Positions 34,210 to 43,268 are shown, numbered from the stretch's first letter. The stretch: DNA of 64,000 bases from Microbacterium sp. AK009 (GCF_013410955.1 NZ_JACCCG010000005.1:186001-250000); one strand, 5' to 3'. Notes: generated by a model from the letters alone, not told the origin. A program made the numbers and translations.

Positions 34210-34638
34210 TCAGCCGCCGAGGCCGAGCCAGGTCGCGGTGCCGTCGATCTCGATCTGCCGCTTCCACACCGGCAGGTCGGTCTTGATCCGCTCGATGAGC
34301 CGACGACACGACTCGAACGCCGTGCCACGATGCGCCGCGGCGACCGCGATGATCACCGCGGCCTCTCCGACGCCGAGCCTCCCCACCCGATGGCTGACCG
34401 CGACGAGCGCGCCGGAGTCACCCGAAGCCGCCTGAGCAAGCCCCGCCAGGACACCCTCGGCATCGGGGTGAGCGGTGTATTCGAGTTCCCGCACCGCTCT
34501 CGCCGCGTCCGGGTCGTGGTCCCGCACCCGCCCGATGAACGTGGTGACGGCGCCGGCTGCGGCGTCTTCGACGGCATCGAGATGCGCGGCGAGGTCGAGC
34601 GGCTCGGCGCTGATCCGCGCCAGCCGCACCACGGTCAT
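34210..34638 (-). CDS. moaE: Molybdopterin synthase catalytic subunit MoaE
   Basis: A 142-aa catalytic subunit. Motifs include GAVTTFIGRVRDHDPDAARAVRELEYTAH (fits the TFxGxVR..n.G..v..LeYeaY motif), VAVSHRVGRLGVGEAAVIIAVAAAHR and IKTDLPVWKRQ, where Lys residues form the active site with MoaD. The ATG at 34638 overlaps the mog stop by 4 bp. It converges on moaD. Confidence 0.94.
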   Translation of the reverse strand: MTVVRLARISAEPLDLAAHLDAVEDAAAGAVTTFIGRVRDHDPDAARAVRELEYTAHPDAEGVLAGLAQAASGDSGALVAVSHRVGRLGVGEAAVIIAVAAAHRGTAFESCRRLIERIKTDLPVWKRQIEIDGTATWLGLGG

Positions 34639-35117
34639 CGGTGGTCCTCGCCCGCGAGCTGGTCGAGGACGTGCCGGGCGACCGACAGGATGACCGGCAT
34701 GCCCGAGGCGACCGCTCGTGGGGAACCGGGGAGGTTCACCACCATCACACCGTGCGGGTCCACCACCCCGGCCAGGCCCCTGGTGAGCATGCCGGCGGGC
34801 TTTTCCGCCGCGCCGCGCCGGCGCAGTTCCTCGGCGATCCCGGGGATCTCGCGGGTGAGCACGCGCGCCGTTCCCTCGGGGGTGGCGTCCCGCGGTCCGA
34901 CGCCCGTGCCGCCGGTGGTGATCACGAGCTTGACGCCCGCCAGCACCTGGGCTGTCAGAGCGCGCTCGACGCTGTCGGCGCCGTCGTGGACCACGACCGC
35001 CTCGTCGCAGTCGAAGCCGGCGTCGCGGAGCGCGGCGACCGCGAGCGGACCGCTCTCGTCGGCGCGCGCGCCGGCGGCGGAGCGGTCGGAGACGGTGATC
35101 ACGGCGGCGGTGTGCAC
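34635..35117 (-). CDS. mog: Molybdopterin adenylyltransferase Mog/MoaB family
   Basis: A 160-aa enzyme that adenylates molybdopterin ahead of MoeA. GGTGVGPRDATPE (nucleotide loop with TGG-D) and SDRSAAGARADESGPL mark the MogA/MoaB family; GVMVVNLPGSPRAV completes the active site. The GTG at 35117 lies 9 bp after the FdhF-like stop, with a TAGGCT box 6 nt before it. It is co-directional with moaE. The family members MoaB and MogA cannot be told apart from sequence with confidence. Confidence 0.9.
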   Translation of the reverse strand: MHTAAVITVSDRSAAGARADESGPLAVAALRDAGFDCDEAVVVHDGADSVERALTAQVLAGVKLVITTGGTGVGPRDATPEGTARVLTREIPGIAEELRRRGAAEKPAGMLTRGLAGVVDPHGVMVVNLPGSPRAVASGMPVILSVARHVLDQLAGEDHR

Positions 35118-35123
35118 GCCCTC

Positions 35124-35129
35124 AGCCTA
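35124..35129 (-). promoter_or_regulatory. Candidate -10 box for mog, overlapping the stop of the FdhF-like gene
   Basis: TAGGCT on the minus strand ends 6 nt before the GTG at 35117. Its TAG is the stop codon of the upstream gene, so the match could be accidental. Confidence 0.3.
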
Positions 35130-37604
35130 GGCGCGCGCGGCGGCGGCGACCGGTTCGAGGCGGATCACGACCGACTTCGACGTCGGGGTGCCGCTGACGT
35201 CGGCGACCGAGTCGAGCGGGACGAGCACGTTCGTCTCGGGGTAGTACGCCGCGGCGTTGCCGCGCGGGGTCGGGTAGGCGACGACCCGGAAACGTTCCGC
35301 GCGGCGCTCCTCGACCGTGCCGTTCGTCATCGTCCACTCCGACACGAGGTCGACCAGGTCGCCGTCGCCGAGCCCCCGCGCACCGAGATCGTGTTCGTTG
35401 ACGAGGACCACCCGCCGGCCCCCGTGGATGCCGCGGTAGCGGTCGTCCTTGCCGTAGATCGTGGTGTTGTACTGATCGTGCGATCGCAGGGTCTGCAGCA
35501 GCAGCCTCCCGGCGGGGATCTCCGGGTATTCGAGGCGGTTCGCGGTGAACATCGCCCGCCCGGTCTCCGTGGCGAAGGTGCGCCCGTCGCGAGGACCGTT
35601 CGGGAGGATGAAGGTGCGCCCTTTGGCGATCCGCTCTTCGAAGTCCTCGAAACCCGGCACCACGCGGGCGATGTGCGCGCGGATGAGTGCGTAGTCGTTC
35701 TCGAGGGCCGACCAGTCCGCGTGCGGGACGTTGCGCGGCAGACCCACCCCCGGCCGGTCGGCGCCGCCCGGCTCCACGGTGTCACGCTCGACAGTGTCAC
35801 GCTCAACCTGGCGGCGGTCGACCTCCTCGGGTGCGGGCTGAGCCTGAAGCGGCGGGGCGGTGGGCGTCTGATCGGCCCCGTCGACGTCGACGTCGCCGAA
35901 CAGCAGCCGGCAGAGCCGCGCGATGATGGCCACCTCACTGAGGAGGTCGTCCGAGGGCGGCGCGAGCCGGCCGCGGGATGCGTGGACGGCACTCATCGAG
36001 TCCTCCACCGTGACCCGCTGCTCTCCCCCGCCGCGGCGGTCGCGGTCGGTGCGACCGAGGGTGGGCAGGATGATGGCCCGCCGCCCGGTCACCAGATGCG
36101 AGCGGTTGAGCTTGGTCGAGACCTGCACGGTCAGATCGGTGGTCGACAGCGCCGCCTCGGTGACCGCGGTGTCGGGCGTGGCGCTGGCGAAGTTGCCGCC
36201 CATCGCGAAGAAGACCCGCACGCGCCCGTCGCGCATGGCGCGGATCGCCTCGACGGTGTCGTAGCCCCACTCGCGCGGCGCGGCGAAATCGAACTCCCGG
36301 TCGAGGGCGTCGAGGAACGCCACGGACGGCTTCTCGTAGATGCCCATCGTGCGATCTCCCTGCACGTTGGAGTGACCGCGGACCGGACACACCCCCGCCC
36401 CGGGACGCCCGATGTTCCCCTGGAGGAGCAGCACGTTCACGACGTCGCGAAGCATGGGCACGGAGTGCTTGTGCTGGGTCAGCCCCATCGCCCAGCAGAC
36501 GATCGTGGCCCTGGACGCCCGGACGGTCTCGGCGACGTGGCGGAGGCGCTCCTCGGCGATCCCCGTCGCGACGACCAGCTCCTCCCAGGGCACCGCGGCG
36601 ATCGCCGCCCGATACTCGTCGAAGCCCGAGGTGTAGGCGTCGATGAACGGGCGGTCGATCACTCCGCCCTCACGGTCTTCGGCTTCGAGCAGATGCTTGC
36701 CGATGGCCTGGAACAGCGCCTGGTCGCCACCGAGGCGGATCTGCACGAACTGGTCCGCGATCCGCGTGCCGCCGAGGACCATGCCCTTCGGAGTCTGCGG
36801 GTTCTCGAACCGGATGAGGCCCGCCTCGGGCAGCGGGTTGACCGCGATGATCGTCGCCCCGCGCGCCTTGGCCTTCTCCAGCGCGCTCAGCATGCGGGGG
36901 TGATTCGTCCCCGGGTTCTGCCCGGCCACGATCAGCAGATCCGCCTCGTGGATGTCGGTGATCGAGACCGTGCCCTTGCCGATGCCGAGGGTCTGGGTCA
37001 GCGCCGACCCGGATGACTCGTGGCACATGTTCGAGCAGTCGGGGAGGTTGTTCGTCCCGAGCCCGCGCACCAGCAGCTGGTAGAGGAAGGCGGCCTCATT
37101 CGACGTGCGACCGGAGGTGTAGAACACCGCCTCGTCGGGATCATCGAGGTTCCGGAGTTCATCGGCGATGAGACGGAGGGCGTCATCCCACGACACCTCC
37201 CGATAGTGCGTGGCCCCCTCGTCGAGGATCATCGGGTGGGTGAGGCGCCCCTGCTGCCCCAGCCAGTAGTCGTCGCGCTCCCGCAGTTCGGCGACGCTGT
37301 GTCGTGCGAAGAAGTCCGGTCCGACCTTCCGCAGCGTCGCCTCTTCGGCGACGGCCTTGGCGCCGTTCTCGCAGAACTCCGCGACGTGGCGCTTGTCCTC
37401 CTCCGGCCACGCGCAGCCCGGACAGTCGAACCCGTCCTTCTGGTTCACCCGCAGCAGGGTCTGGGCGCTGCGCACCACCCCCATCTGCTCGTACGACATC
37501 TGCAGGGCGTGCAGCACGGCGGGCACGCCGACCGCGACCTTCTTGCGGTCTCCGACCTTCAGGTCGTTCTCATCGATATCAGAGCTGGGGGGCTTCGTCG
37601 CCAT
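35127..37604 (-). CDS. FdhF/YdeP family molybdopterin oxidoreductase
   Basis: An 825-aa bis-MGD enzyme of the FdhF/YdeP family. CPGCAWPE near residue 60 is a likely iron-sulfur ligand pair; SNMCHESSGSALTQTLGIGKG marks the Mo-binding loop, with Cys as the possible Mo ligand. NPGTNHPRML, GGNFASATPDTA, STKLNRSHLVTGRRAIILPTLGRTDRDRR and the cap motif near 680-720 (LLLQTLRSHDQYNTTIYGKDDRYRG) are shared with the family. No twin-arginine signal is seen, so it is cytoplasmic. ATG at 37604 is preferred over an in-frame GTG at 37610 because a TAGCCT box precedes it by 6 nt. A Pro/Asp-rich linker (about 550-600) separates domains. Substrate unknown. Confidence 0.9.
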   Translation of the reverse strand: MATKPPSSDIDENDLKVGDRKKVAVGVPAVLHALQMSYEQMGVVRSAQTLLRVNQKDGFDCPGCAWPEEDKRHVAEFCENGAKAVAEEATLRKVGPDFFARHSVAELRERDDYWLGQQGRLTHPMILDEGATHYREVSWDDALRLIADELRNLDDPDEAVFYTSGRTSNEAAFLYQLLVRGLGTNNLPDCSNMCHESSGSALTQTLGIGKGTVSITDIHEADLLIVAGQNPGTNHPRMLSALEKAKARGATIIAVNPLPEAGLIRFENPQTPKGMVLGGTRIADQFVQIRLGGDQALFQAIGKHLLEAEDREGGVIDRPFIDAYTSGFDEYRAAIAAVPWEELVVATGIAEERLRHVAETVRASRATIVCWAMGLTQHKHSVPMLRDVVNVLLLQGNIGRPGAGVCPVRGHSNVQGDRTMGIYEKPSVAFLDALDREFDFAAPREWGYDTVEAIRAMRDGRVRVFFAMGGNFASATPDTAVTEAALSTTDLTVQVSTKLNRSHLVTGRRAIILPTLGRTDRDRRGGGEQRVTVEDSMSAVHASRGRLAPPSDDLLSEVAIIARLCRLLFGDVDVDGADQTPTAPPLQAQPAPEEVDRRQVERDTVERDTVEPGGADRPGVGLPRNVPHADWSALENDYALIRAHIARVVPGFEDFEERIAKGRTFILPNGPRDGRTFATETGRAMFTANRLEYPEIPAGRLLLQTLRSHDQYNTTIYGKDDRYRGIHGGRRVVLVNEHDLGARGLGDGDLVDLVSEWTMTNGTVEERRAERFRVVAYPTPRGNAAAYYPETNVLVPLDSVADVSGTPTSKSVVIRLEPVAAAARA

Positions 37605-37610
37605 GTGCAC

Positions 37611-37616
37611 AGGCTA
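37611..37616 (-). promoter_or_regulatory. Candidate -10 box for leaderless FdhF-like mRNA
   Basis: TAGCCT on the minus strand ends 6 nt before the ATG at 37604; no ribosome binding site lies between. Confidence 0.45.
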
Positions 37617-37651
37617 CCCTCGCGTCGGCGGCGGTGAGCGGGGGTTCCCAC

Positions 37652-39502
37652 TCAGCGACGCGCAGTGCCGAACACGCCGCGGATCACCTCGCGGAGGATG
37701 CTCTGGGTCGCCTTCGAGCCCAGCACCCGGTCGATCGGCGACGGGTCGGCGCGGCGCGCGGTGCGGGTCGAGCGTCCTCCCGCGCTCTGCTTGAGCAGGC
37801 GCTCGTACTCCCGCTGCGCCTTCTTCTCGGCTTCCGCCTGGGCCTTGTCCAGGGCCGCGCGCTGCTTCGCCAACTCGGCGTCCGTCCGGGCCTGCTCCGC
37901 AGCGGCATCGGCGGCAGCCGCCGCCTCGGCGGCGGCGTTCATCCGGGCGGTGAGGATCTCGCGCGCAGACTCACGGTCGACGGGCTCGGCGTACCCGGCG
38001 AGGAGGGGGGATCCGGCGACGCCGGCCCGGATCGTCTCGGGGGCTGAGGGGCTCATGAGCCCCAGGGGCGCCCGCAGTCTCGTCCAGGCCACCGGCGTCG
38101 GTGCCCCCTTCTCGCTCATCACGGTCACGACCGCCTCCCCCGTGCCCAGCTCCTGCAGGACGCGCTCGAGGTCGTACCCCGAGGTCGGGTACGTGCGGAC
38201 CGTTGCACGCAGGGCCGCGGCATCCTCGGGGGTGAAGGCCCGCAGGGCGTGCTGCACCCGCGAGCCGAGCTGGGCGAGCACGTCGGAGGGGACGTCTTTC
38301 GGTGTCTGTGTGACGAAGAACACCCCGACGCCCTTGGAGCGGATGAGCCGCACGGTCTGCACGATCGCGGCGACGAAGTCTTTCGAGGCACCGCGGAAGA
38401 GAAGATGCGCCTCGTCGAAGAAGAACACCAGCTTGGGCCTGTCGAGGTCGCCGACTTCGGGAAGGATCTCGAACAGCTCCGCCAGGAGGTACATGAGGAA
38501 CGTCGAGAAGAGTTCGGGCTTGTCGGCGACCCCCGGGATCTCGAGCAGGTTGATGATGCCGCGGCCGTCGGGAGCCGTGCGGAGGATGTCGCGGACGTCG
38601 AACTCCGGCTCGCCGAAGAAGACGTCCGCTCCGCCATCGGCGAAGGTGATGAGTTCTCGGAGGATCACCCCCGCGGTCGCGGCGGAGAGACCGCCGAGCT
38701 GCTTCAGCTCCGCCTTCCCTTCGGCGCTGGTGAGGTAGGTCAGCACCGCCCGCAGGTCGGAGAGGTCCACCAGGGCGAGCCCGTTGGCGTCGGCGTAGTG
38801 GAACACCAGGCCGAGGCTGGATTCCTGGGTCTGATTCAGTCCGAGCACCTTGCTCAGCAGCAGCGGCCCGAACGCCGACACCGTTGCGCGGATGGGCACG
38901 CCGGTGCCGATGCCCCCGAGGCAGAAGTACTCGGTCGCGGATGCCGCGGGCTCCCAGTCCTGGCCGATGCCGCGCGTCCGCGCGAGCATCTTCTCGCTCG
39001 GGACACCGGGTGTGGCGACGCCCGAGAGATCGCCCTTGATGTCGGCGGCGAAGACGGGGACACCGCCGGCGGCGATCTGCTCGGCGAGCAGCTGCAGGGT
39101 GCGGGTCTTGCCCGTTCCGGTCGCGCCAGCGACGAGCCCGTGACGGTTCAGCATTCCGAACGGGATGCGCACCTGCGCGGTCGGCACCGCTTCGCCGTTG
39201 ACGAGGGCGCCGAGGTGCAGGCCCGGCTGGTCGAAGGTGTAGCCGCGGACGATGGCGGCGACCTCCTCCTCGGTGAGCGGGCCCTCCGGGGCTGGTGCCG
39301 GCGGCGCAGGCTCGGCGTCCTCCGCGGGCGGCGTGTCCGATTCGCCCCCGCCGGCCCGGACGGCTGCCTCTTCGGCTGCGGCGAGAGCCGCGCGCGCCCG
39401 GGCGGCCCTCAGCTCCGCCTCGGCGGCGTCGGCCTCAGCTCGCAGTCGCGCGAGCTCGGCGGCGGCCACCGCGTCGGGATCGGACGACGTCGCCTTGGTC
39501 AT
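37652..39502 (-). CDS. HerA-like ATPase, DUF853 family
   Basis: A 616-aa ATPase of the HerA/FtsK superfamily (DUF853, YjgR-like). An Ala-rich coiled-coil-like N-terminus (to about 90) leads to the ATPase core: Walker A GATGTGKTRTLQ near 137-148 and Walker B RPKLVFFFDEAHLLF with SKGVGVFFVTQTPKDVP as the sensor region. The C-terminal 120 residues are Ala/Glu/Arg-rich, probably a coiled coil that ends in IREVIRGVFGTARR. The gene lies after a PAP2 gene with overlapping promoter-like sequence. In E. coli YjgR-like proteins no definite role is known; a DNA-processing role is an inference from HerA. Confidence 0.87.
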   Translation of the reverse strand: MTKATSSDPDAVAAAELARLRAEADAAEAELRAARARAALAAAEEAAVRAGGGESDTPPAEDAEPAPPAPAPEGPLTEEEVAAIVRGYTFDQPGLHLGALVNGEAVPTAQVRIPFGMLNRHGLVAGATGTGKTRTLQLLAEQIAAGGVPVFAADIKGDLSGVATPGVPSEKMLARTRGIGQDWEPAASATEYFCLGGIGTGVPIRATVSAFGPLLLSKVLGLNQTQESSLGLVFHYADANGLALVDLSDLRAVLTYLTSAEGKAELKQLGGLSAATAGVILRELITFADGGADVFFGEPEFDVRDILRTAPDGRGIINLLEIPGVADKPELFSTFLMYLLAELFEILPEVGDLDRPKLVFFFDEAHLLFRGASKDFVAAIVQTVRLIRSKGVGVFFVTQTPKDVPSDVLAQLGSRVQHALRAFTPEDAAALRATVRTYPTSGYDLERVLQELGTGEAVVTVMSEKGAPTPVAWTRLRAPLGLMSPSAPETIRAGVAGSPLLAGYAEPVDRESAREILTARMNAAAEAAAAADAAAEQARTDAELAKQRAALDKAQAEAEKKAQREYERLLKQSAGGRSTRTARRADPSPIDRVLGSKATQSILREVIRGVFGTARR

Positions 39503-39506
39503 GGGT

Positions 39507-40187
39507 TCACAGTAGCGAGGCGGGCTCCGCCGCGGCATCCGTCCGCCGTTGCCGCTCCCTCGCCAGCGGCACGGCGAATGCGGCGGCCAGCAGCAGCGTG
39601 ACGCCTGCCCCGATGAGCGCGCCGCCGAGGGTGTCGCTGAGCCAGTGGGCGTGCAGATAGGTGCGGCTGAAGGCCATGAGGAGCAGCCACGTGGCGCCGA
39701 CGATGCCCACCCAGAGGCGGGGGAACAGCACCACCGCGATGGCGGCCACCGTCGCCGCGTTCCCGGCGTGTCCGGAGGGGTACGACCCGTAATCGCTGAT
39801 CACCACGATGTCCTCCGGGCGCGCGCGGCCGAAGGTCTGCTTCAGCACCTGGACACCCGCGGCCGAAGCTGCCAGGGAGAGCACGAGGAACAGCGCCCCC
39901 CAGGGTCGGCGGAGGAGGATCATCAGCAGCGCCCCGCCGAGGGGGACGACGGCGATCGAGAACCACCCTGCGCCGACGACGTTCATGAACTGCGAGAATC
40001 CGGTGACCACCGGCGACGACCAGCCCGCCAGGAGGATGTTCCACCCGGCGTCGATGTCGAACGGCTCGTTGCCGCGGACGAAGATCCACGCTCCGAGACC
40101 GACGGCGAGGGCGACGAGGATCAGTCCGGCGACCAGCGGCACGGCCCACGCTCGTCGATCCGTCGTCGGCGGTGTCGCGGTCTCCAT
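39507..40187 (-). CDS. PAP2 superfamily phosphatase
   Basis: A 226-aa membrane phosphatase. The three active-site motifs of the PAP2 family are present: KQTFGRARP (K-x6-RP), PSGH and SRTYLHAHWLSD (SR-x5-H-x3-D). About six hydrophobic segments with two before and after motif 1 fit the lipid phosphatase form, probably acting on a lipid or polyprenyl diphosphate at the outer membrane face. The start ATG at 40187 has a CACAAT hexamer 6 nt upstream, weaker evidence than at other genes. It is followed by the HerA-like gene 4 bp after the stop. Confidence 0.9.
   Translation of the reverse strand: METATPPTTDRRAWAVPLVAGLILVALAVGLGAWIFVRGNEPFDIDAGWNILLAGWSSPVVTGFSQFMNVVGAGWFSIAVVPLGGALLMILLRRPWGALFLVLSLAASAAGVQVLKQTFGRARPEDIVVISDYGSYPSGHAGNAATVAAIAVVLFPRLWVGIVGATWLLLMAFSRTYLHAHWLSDTLGGALIGAGVTLLLAAAFAVPLARERQRRTDAAAEPASLL
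39509..39514 (-). promoter_or_regulatory. Candidate -10 box for leaderless HerA-like gene
   Basis: TACTGT on the minus strand ends 6 nt before the ATG at 39502. It lies within the last codons of the upstream PAP2 gene, so the two genes may also be transcribed together. Confidence 0.3.
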
Positions 40188-40193
40188 CGGCCC

Positions 40194-40199
40194 ATTGTG
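40194..40199 (-). promoter_or_regulatory. Candidate -10 box for leaderless PAP2 gene
   Basis: CACAAT on the minus strand ends 6 nt before the ATG at 40187. A weak match, listed only for the shared spacing. Confidence 0.25.
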
Positions 40200-40243
40200 C
40201 CGCGCGAATCCCGCACGACCCCAGGAGCTAGGGGGGCTTGCGC

Positions 40244-41590
40244 TCAGGGTGTCAGCTGTGCGACCGACCGCGGGCGGACGATCATCCAGAGCGCGAGCAC
40301 GGCGACCACGCCGCATCCGACCATCACGATGGCCATCGAGGTGCCGGTGATGCCGGTGTCCTGCGAGATCCAGCCGACGACCGGCGAGATCAGGCCGGCG
40401 ACGCCGAAGTTGACGGCTCCGAGGATGGATGCCGCCGTGCCTGCCGCCTTGCCGTGCCGATCGAGCGCCAGCACCTGGATGCACGGGAAGGTGAACCCGC
40501 ACGCCGTCATGAAGAAGAAGAGCGGAACCACGGTGCCCCAGAGGCCCAGGCCGAGCTGATCGAGGACGATGATCATGCTGGAGGCCACCACCAGCGTCGC
40601 CGTCGACCCCGCCAGGACCCACTGCGGGCCGAACCGTGCCGCGAGCCGGGACGCCGTCTGCACTCCTGCGACGAGGCCGAGGGAGTTGGCGGCGAAGAGG
40701 AGCCCGTACTGCTGCGCGTCGAAGCCGTAGCCCTCCTGGAACAGGAACGAGGAGGCGGAGAGGTACGAGAACAGCCCGCTGAACGTCATCCCGCCGATGA
40801 CGAGGACCCCCAGGAACACCCGGTCGCTGAGGACGCTCTTGTACCGCTGGAGCACCGTAGCGCCGCCCTTGCCGCCGCGGCGGGCCGGGGGAAGCGTCTC
40901 GGGGACGAGAAGGACGGCGCACACCAGCAGAAGCGCACCGTAGACGGCGAGGACGATGAACAGGCCGCGCCACGGCATCACGGCGAGGAGCCCCGCCCCG
41001 ATGAGCGGCGCGACGACCGGCGCGACCCCGGTGACCAGGGCGAGTCGGCTCAGCATGACAACGAGCCGCTTGCCACCGAAGAGATCGCGGACGATCGCCA
41101 TCGCGACCACCCCGCCGGCCGCCGCGCCGATCCCCATGAAGACGCGGGAGACGCTCAGGAGCATCAGCGTCGGCGCGAGCGCGGCGGCTATGCTCGCGAT
41201 CACGTGGAGAGCCGTGACAGCGATGAGCGGCACGCGGCGCCCGACCTTGTCGCTGAGCGGTCCGACGATGAGCTGCCCCACACCGAACCCGATCATCGTG
41301 CCGGTGAGAGTCAGCTGGATCGCGGCGGCAGTGGTCTGGAAGTCGTCCTCGAGCACCGGGAAGGCCGGCAGGTAGAGGTCGATCGTGAACGGGCCGAGGG
41401 CGGTGAGCGCCCCGAGCAGGATGATGTAGAGCAGACGCTTGCGGGCGGGGATGGCATCGCCCGGGTGCAACATGACGGGCGCCGTCGCGGGATTGGACCC
41501 GAGGGCGCGGATGGCGCCGGTGGTCGTGCGCGCCGGGGCGGCAGCGGCGGGCGGAACAGTTGGCTGGGGAGCGGTATCGAGCACAGTCAC
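40244..41590 (-). CDS. MFS drug efflux transporter, Bcr/CflA (DHA1) family
   Basis: A 448-aa transporter with 12 hydrophobic segments. ALTALGPFTIDLYLPAFPVLEDDF is the N-terminal signature of the Bcr/CflA group; GQLIVGPLSDKVGRR (motif A) follows near 110 and SRVFMGIGAAAGGVV is motif B. The family expels bicyclomycin, chloramphenicol and sulfonamides in other bacteria; the substrate here is unknown. GTG at 41590 is the ORF start, with no obvious ribosome site, so the true start could be the in-frame GTG at 41584. A palindrome 80 bp upstream may be its operator. Confidence 0.88.
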   Translation of the reverse strand: MTVLDTAPQPTVPPAAAAPARTTTGAIRALGSNPATAPVMLHPGDAIPARKRLLYIILLGALTALGPFTIDLYLPAFPVLEDDFQTTAAAIQLTLTGTMIGFGVGQLIVGPLSDKVGRRVPLIAVTALHVIASIAAALAPTLMLLSVSRVFMGIGAAAGGVVAMAIVRDLFGGKRLVVMLSRLALVTGVAPVVAPLIGAGLLAVMPWRGLFIVLAVYGALLLVCAVLLVPETLPPARRGGKGGATVLQRYKSVLSDRVFLGVLVIGGMTFSGLFSYLSASSFLFQEGYGFDAQQYGLLFAANSLGLVAGVQTASRLAARFGPQWVLAGSTATLVVASSMIIVLDQLGLGLWGTVVPLFFFMTACGFTFPCIQVLALDRHGKAAGTAASILGAVNFGVAGLISPVVGWISQDTGITGTSMAIVMVGCGVVAVLALWMIVRPRSVAQLTP

Positions 41591-41671
41591 TCTCGGTTTC
41601 GTGGCAGGGTGTCGCGCGCCGGAAGAAGGGGCAGCGGACGAGGTTCACGCCGCGTCGGGACGAGACGCGCG

Positions 41672-41685
41672 TCGAATCGATTCGA
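41672..41685. promoter_or_regulatory. Perfect 14-bp palindrome upstream of the Bcr/CflA pump
   Basis: TCGAATCGATTCGA lies 82 bp before the pump start and 135 bp before the divergent DUF3105 gene. The gap 41591-41819 holds no gene; this palindrome is the only strong structure in it, a candidate operator. Confidence 0.35.
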
Positions 41686-41819
41686 AGACCATTCGAGTCT
41701 AGCGGATGCCGGGCCTTTTACGAGCCCGTTCCCAGGGCTCGCCCCCATGCGCCCGCATAAGATGGGCACGTCCCTCCTGCCTCGACGCGCGTGCCGCGCC
41801 AGACCCGAGAGCCCACACC

Positions 41820-42542
41820 ATGACCCCGCCATCGTCCTCCCGTCCGTCCGGAAAGCGCGCCAGCGGCAATCCGGCCACCCAGGCCGAGATCAATCAGACC
41901 GTCAAGCAGCAGCGCGAGCAGAAGAAGCAGGAGAAGCTCGCGGAATACCAGCGCCAGCTCGCCAAGCGCCGTCGCAGCAAGCTGGTCTGGTGGGCGGTGG
42001 GCTCGACGGCGGCCGTCGCCGTCATCGCCGCCATCGTGGCATCCATCGTCTTCGCCCCCGCCCCGCCCCCGACCTACGGAGCGCTGGACAGCACGGGTGC
42101 GGAGATCGAGGGCGTCGAGACCTTCGAGCTCGCCACCGACCACGTCGACGGCACCGTCGACTACGAGCAGACGCCGCCGGCGGGCGGGCCCCACAACGCG
42201 GTGTGGCTGAACTGCGGGGTGTACACCGAGCCGCAGGCCAACGAGAACGCCGTGCACTCCATGGAGCACGGCGCGGTGTGGGTCACCTACGACCCCGCGC
42301 AGGTCACCGCCGACGACATCGAGACCCTCGAGGGCTACCTGCCCTCCAGCTACGCCATCCTCTCCCCCTATGAGGGCATGGACACCCCAATCGCCGTCAG
42401 CGCCTGGAACGCCCAGTTGAAGGTCGACTCGGCCACCGACGAGCGCATCACGGACTTCTTCGAGGAGTACTGGCGCAGCCAGAACGTCCCCGAGCCCAAC
42501 GCCACCTGCAGCGGCGCCATCGACGGCCCGGGCCGTCAGTGA
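41820..42542 (+). CDS. DUF3105 domain protein, membrane anchored
   Basis: A 240-aa protein with a basic, Gln/Lys-rich N-terminus (residues 20-50, QREQKKQEKLAEYQRQLAKRR), one hydrophobic segment at about 55-77, and an extracytoplasmic DUF3105 domain (NAVWLNCGVYTEPQANENAVHSMEHGAVWVTYDP). Cys in LNCGVY and a C-terminal ATCSGAID could form a disulfide. The HSMEHG motif with two His resembles a metal or cofactor site. The gene is followed 10 bp later by a DUF305 gene; DUF3105-DUF305 pairs are common in actinobacteria as far as I know. The exact role is unknown. Longer frames were rejected because ATG 41820 starts the polar leader. Confidence 0.85.
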   Translation: MTPPSSSRPSGKRASGNPATQAEINQTVKQQREQKKQEKLAEYQRQLAKRRRSKLVWWAVGSTAAVAVIAAIVASIVFAPAPPPTYGALDSTGAEIEGVETFELATDHVDGTVDYEQTPPAGGPHNAVWLNCGVYTEPQANENAVHSMEHGAVWVTYDPAQVTADDIETLEGYLPSSYAILSPYEGMDTPIAVSAWNAQLKVDSATDERITDFFEEYWRSQNVPEPNATCSGAIDGPGRQ

Positions 42543-42552
42543 TCGGGAGCCG

Positions 42553-43233
42553 ATGACCGACCCCGCTGTTTCGCGCCGAGGACTCCCCCGCTGGGCGCTG
42601 ATCGCGATCGTCGCCCTCGGCATCGCCGCGCTCGCCTTCGCGATCGGCCGGTTCTCGATGTTCGGTGCCGCGAGCGCCGTGGCCGCCCCCGGCACGGCGT
42701 CGGCGGAGGCGGGCTTCGCCCGCGACATGCAGGTGCACCACGCCCAGGCCATCGAGATGGCGATGGAGATCTATCGCAAGACAGAGGACGACGAGGTCCG
42801 CGCGCTCTCCTACGACATCGCCACGGGCCAATCCGGGCAGCGCGGTGAGATGTACGGCTGGCTGGTCAGCTGGGGTCTGCCGCAGTCGGGGGGGCCGCTG
42901 ATGGGCTGGATGGCGGGGACCGACCACGCCCACGGCGGGCACGGCGGCGGGGACGGTGAAGCCCTGACGACGGCCGAACTGGAGGCCGAGATGGGCATGG
43001 CGACCCCGGCCGAGCTCGACGCGTTGCGCGCGGCTTCGGGCCTTCAGGCCGACTGCGACTTCCTGAGCCTCATGATCCGTCACCACCAGGGCGCCATCCC
43101 GATGTCGGAGGCGGTGATCGAGCTCGGCTCCGAGCCGCGGGTGCTCGCGGTGGCGCAGTCGATCATCGAGACTCAGGAGGCCGAGATCGACCGGATGACG
43201 AGCATGCAGGAGCGCCTCGGCTGCACCGGCTGA
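42553..43233 (+). CDS. DUF305 family secreted protein
   Basis: A 226-aa protein with an N-terminal membrane anchor or signal (hydrophobic at about 14-34) and a DUF305 domain: GFARDMQVHHAQAIEMAMEIYRKTEDDEVRAL (first half) and FLSLMIRHHQGAIPMSEAVIELG (second half). The HH pairs in QVHHAQAIEMA and RHHQGAI are the conserved metal-ligand-like residues of this family, linked to copper stress in some bacteria. A His/Gly-rich loop (DHAHGGHGGGDG, about 125-136) may add metal binding. Follows the DUF3105 gene by 10 bp, likely one operon. Confidence 0.9.
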   Translation: MTDPAVSRRGLPRWALIAIVALGIAALAFAIGRFSMFGAASAVAAPGTASAEAGFARDMQVHHAQAIEMAMEIYRKTEDDEVRALSYDIATGQSGQRGEMYGWLVSWGLPQSGGPLMGWMAGTDHAHGGHGGGDGEALTTAELEAEMGMATPAELDALRAASGLQADCDFLSLMIRHHQGAIPMSEAVIELGSEPRVLAVAQSIIETQEAEIDRMTSMQERLGCTG

Positions 43234-43256
43234 TGCCTCGGGGAAGGGTTCGCCAC

Positions 43257-43262
43257 TAGGGT
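43257..43262 (+). promoter_or_regulatory. Candidate -10 box for leaderless small membrane protein gene
   Basis: TAGGGT ends 6 nt before the GTG at 43269; no ribosome binding site lies between. Confidence 0.45.
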
Positions 43263-43268
43263 GAACGC

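Noticed and set aside
41591..41819. Missed gene between the Bcr/CflA pump and DUF3105 gene
   Set aside because: No open frame with a plausible start or ribosome site; only a palindrome was seen.
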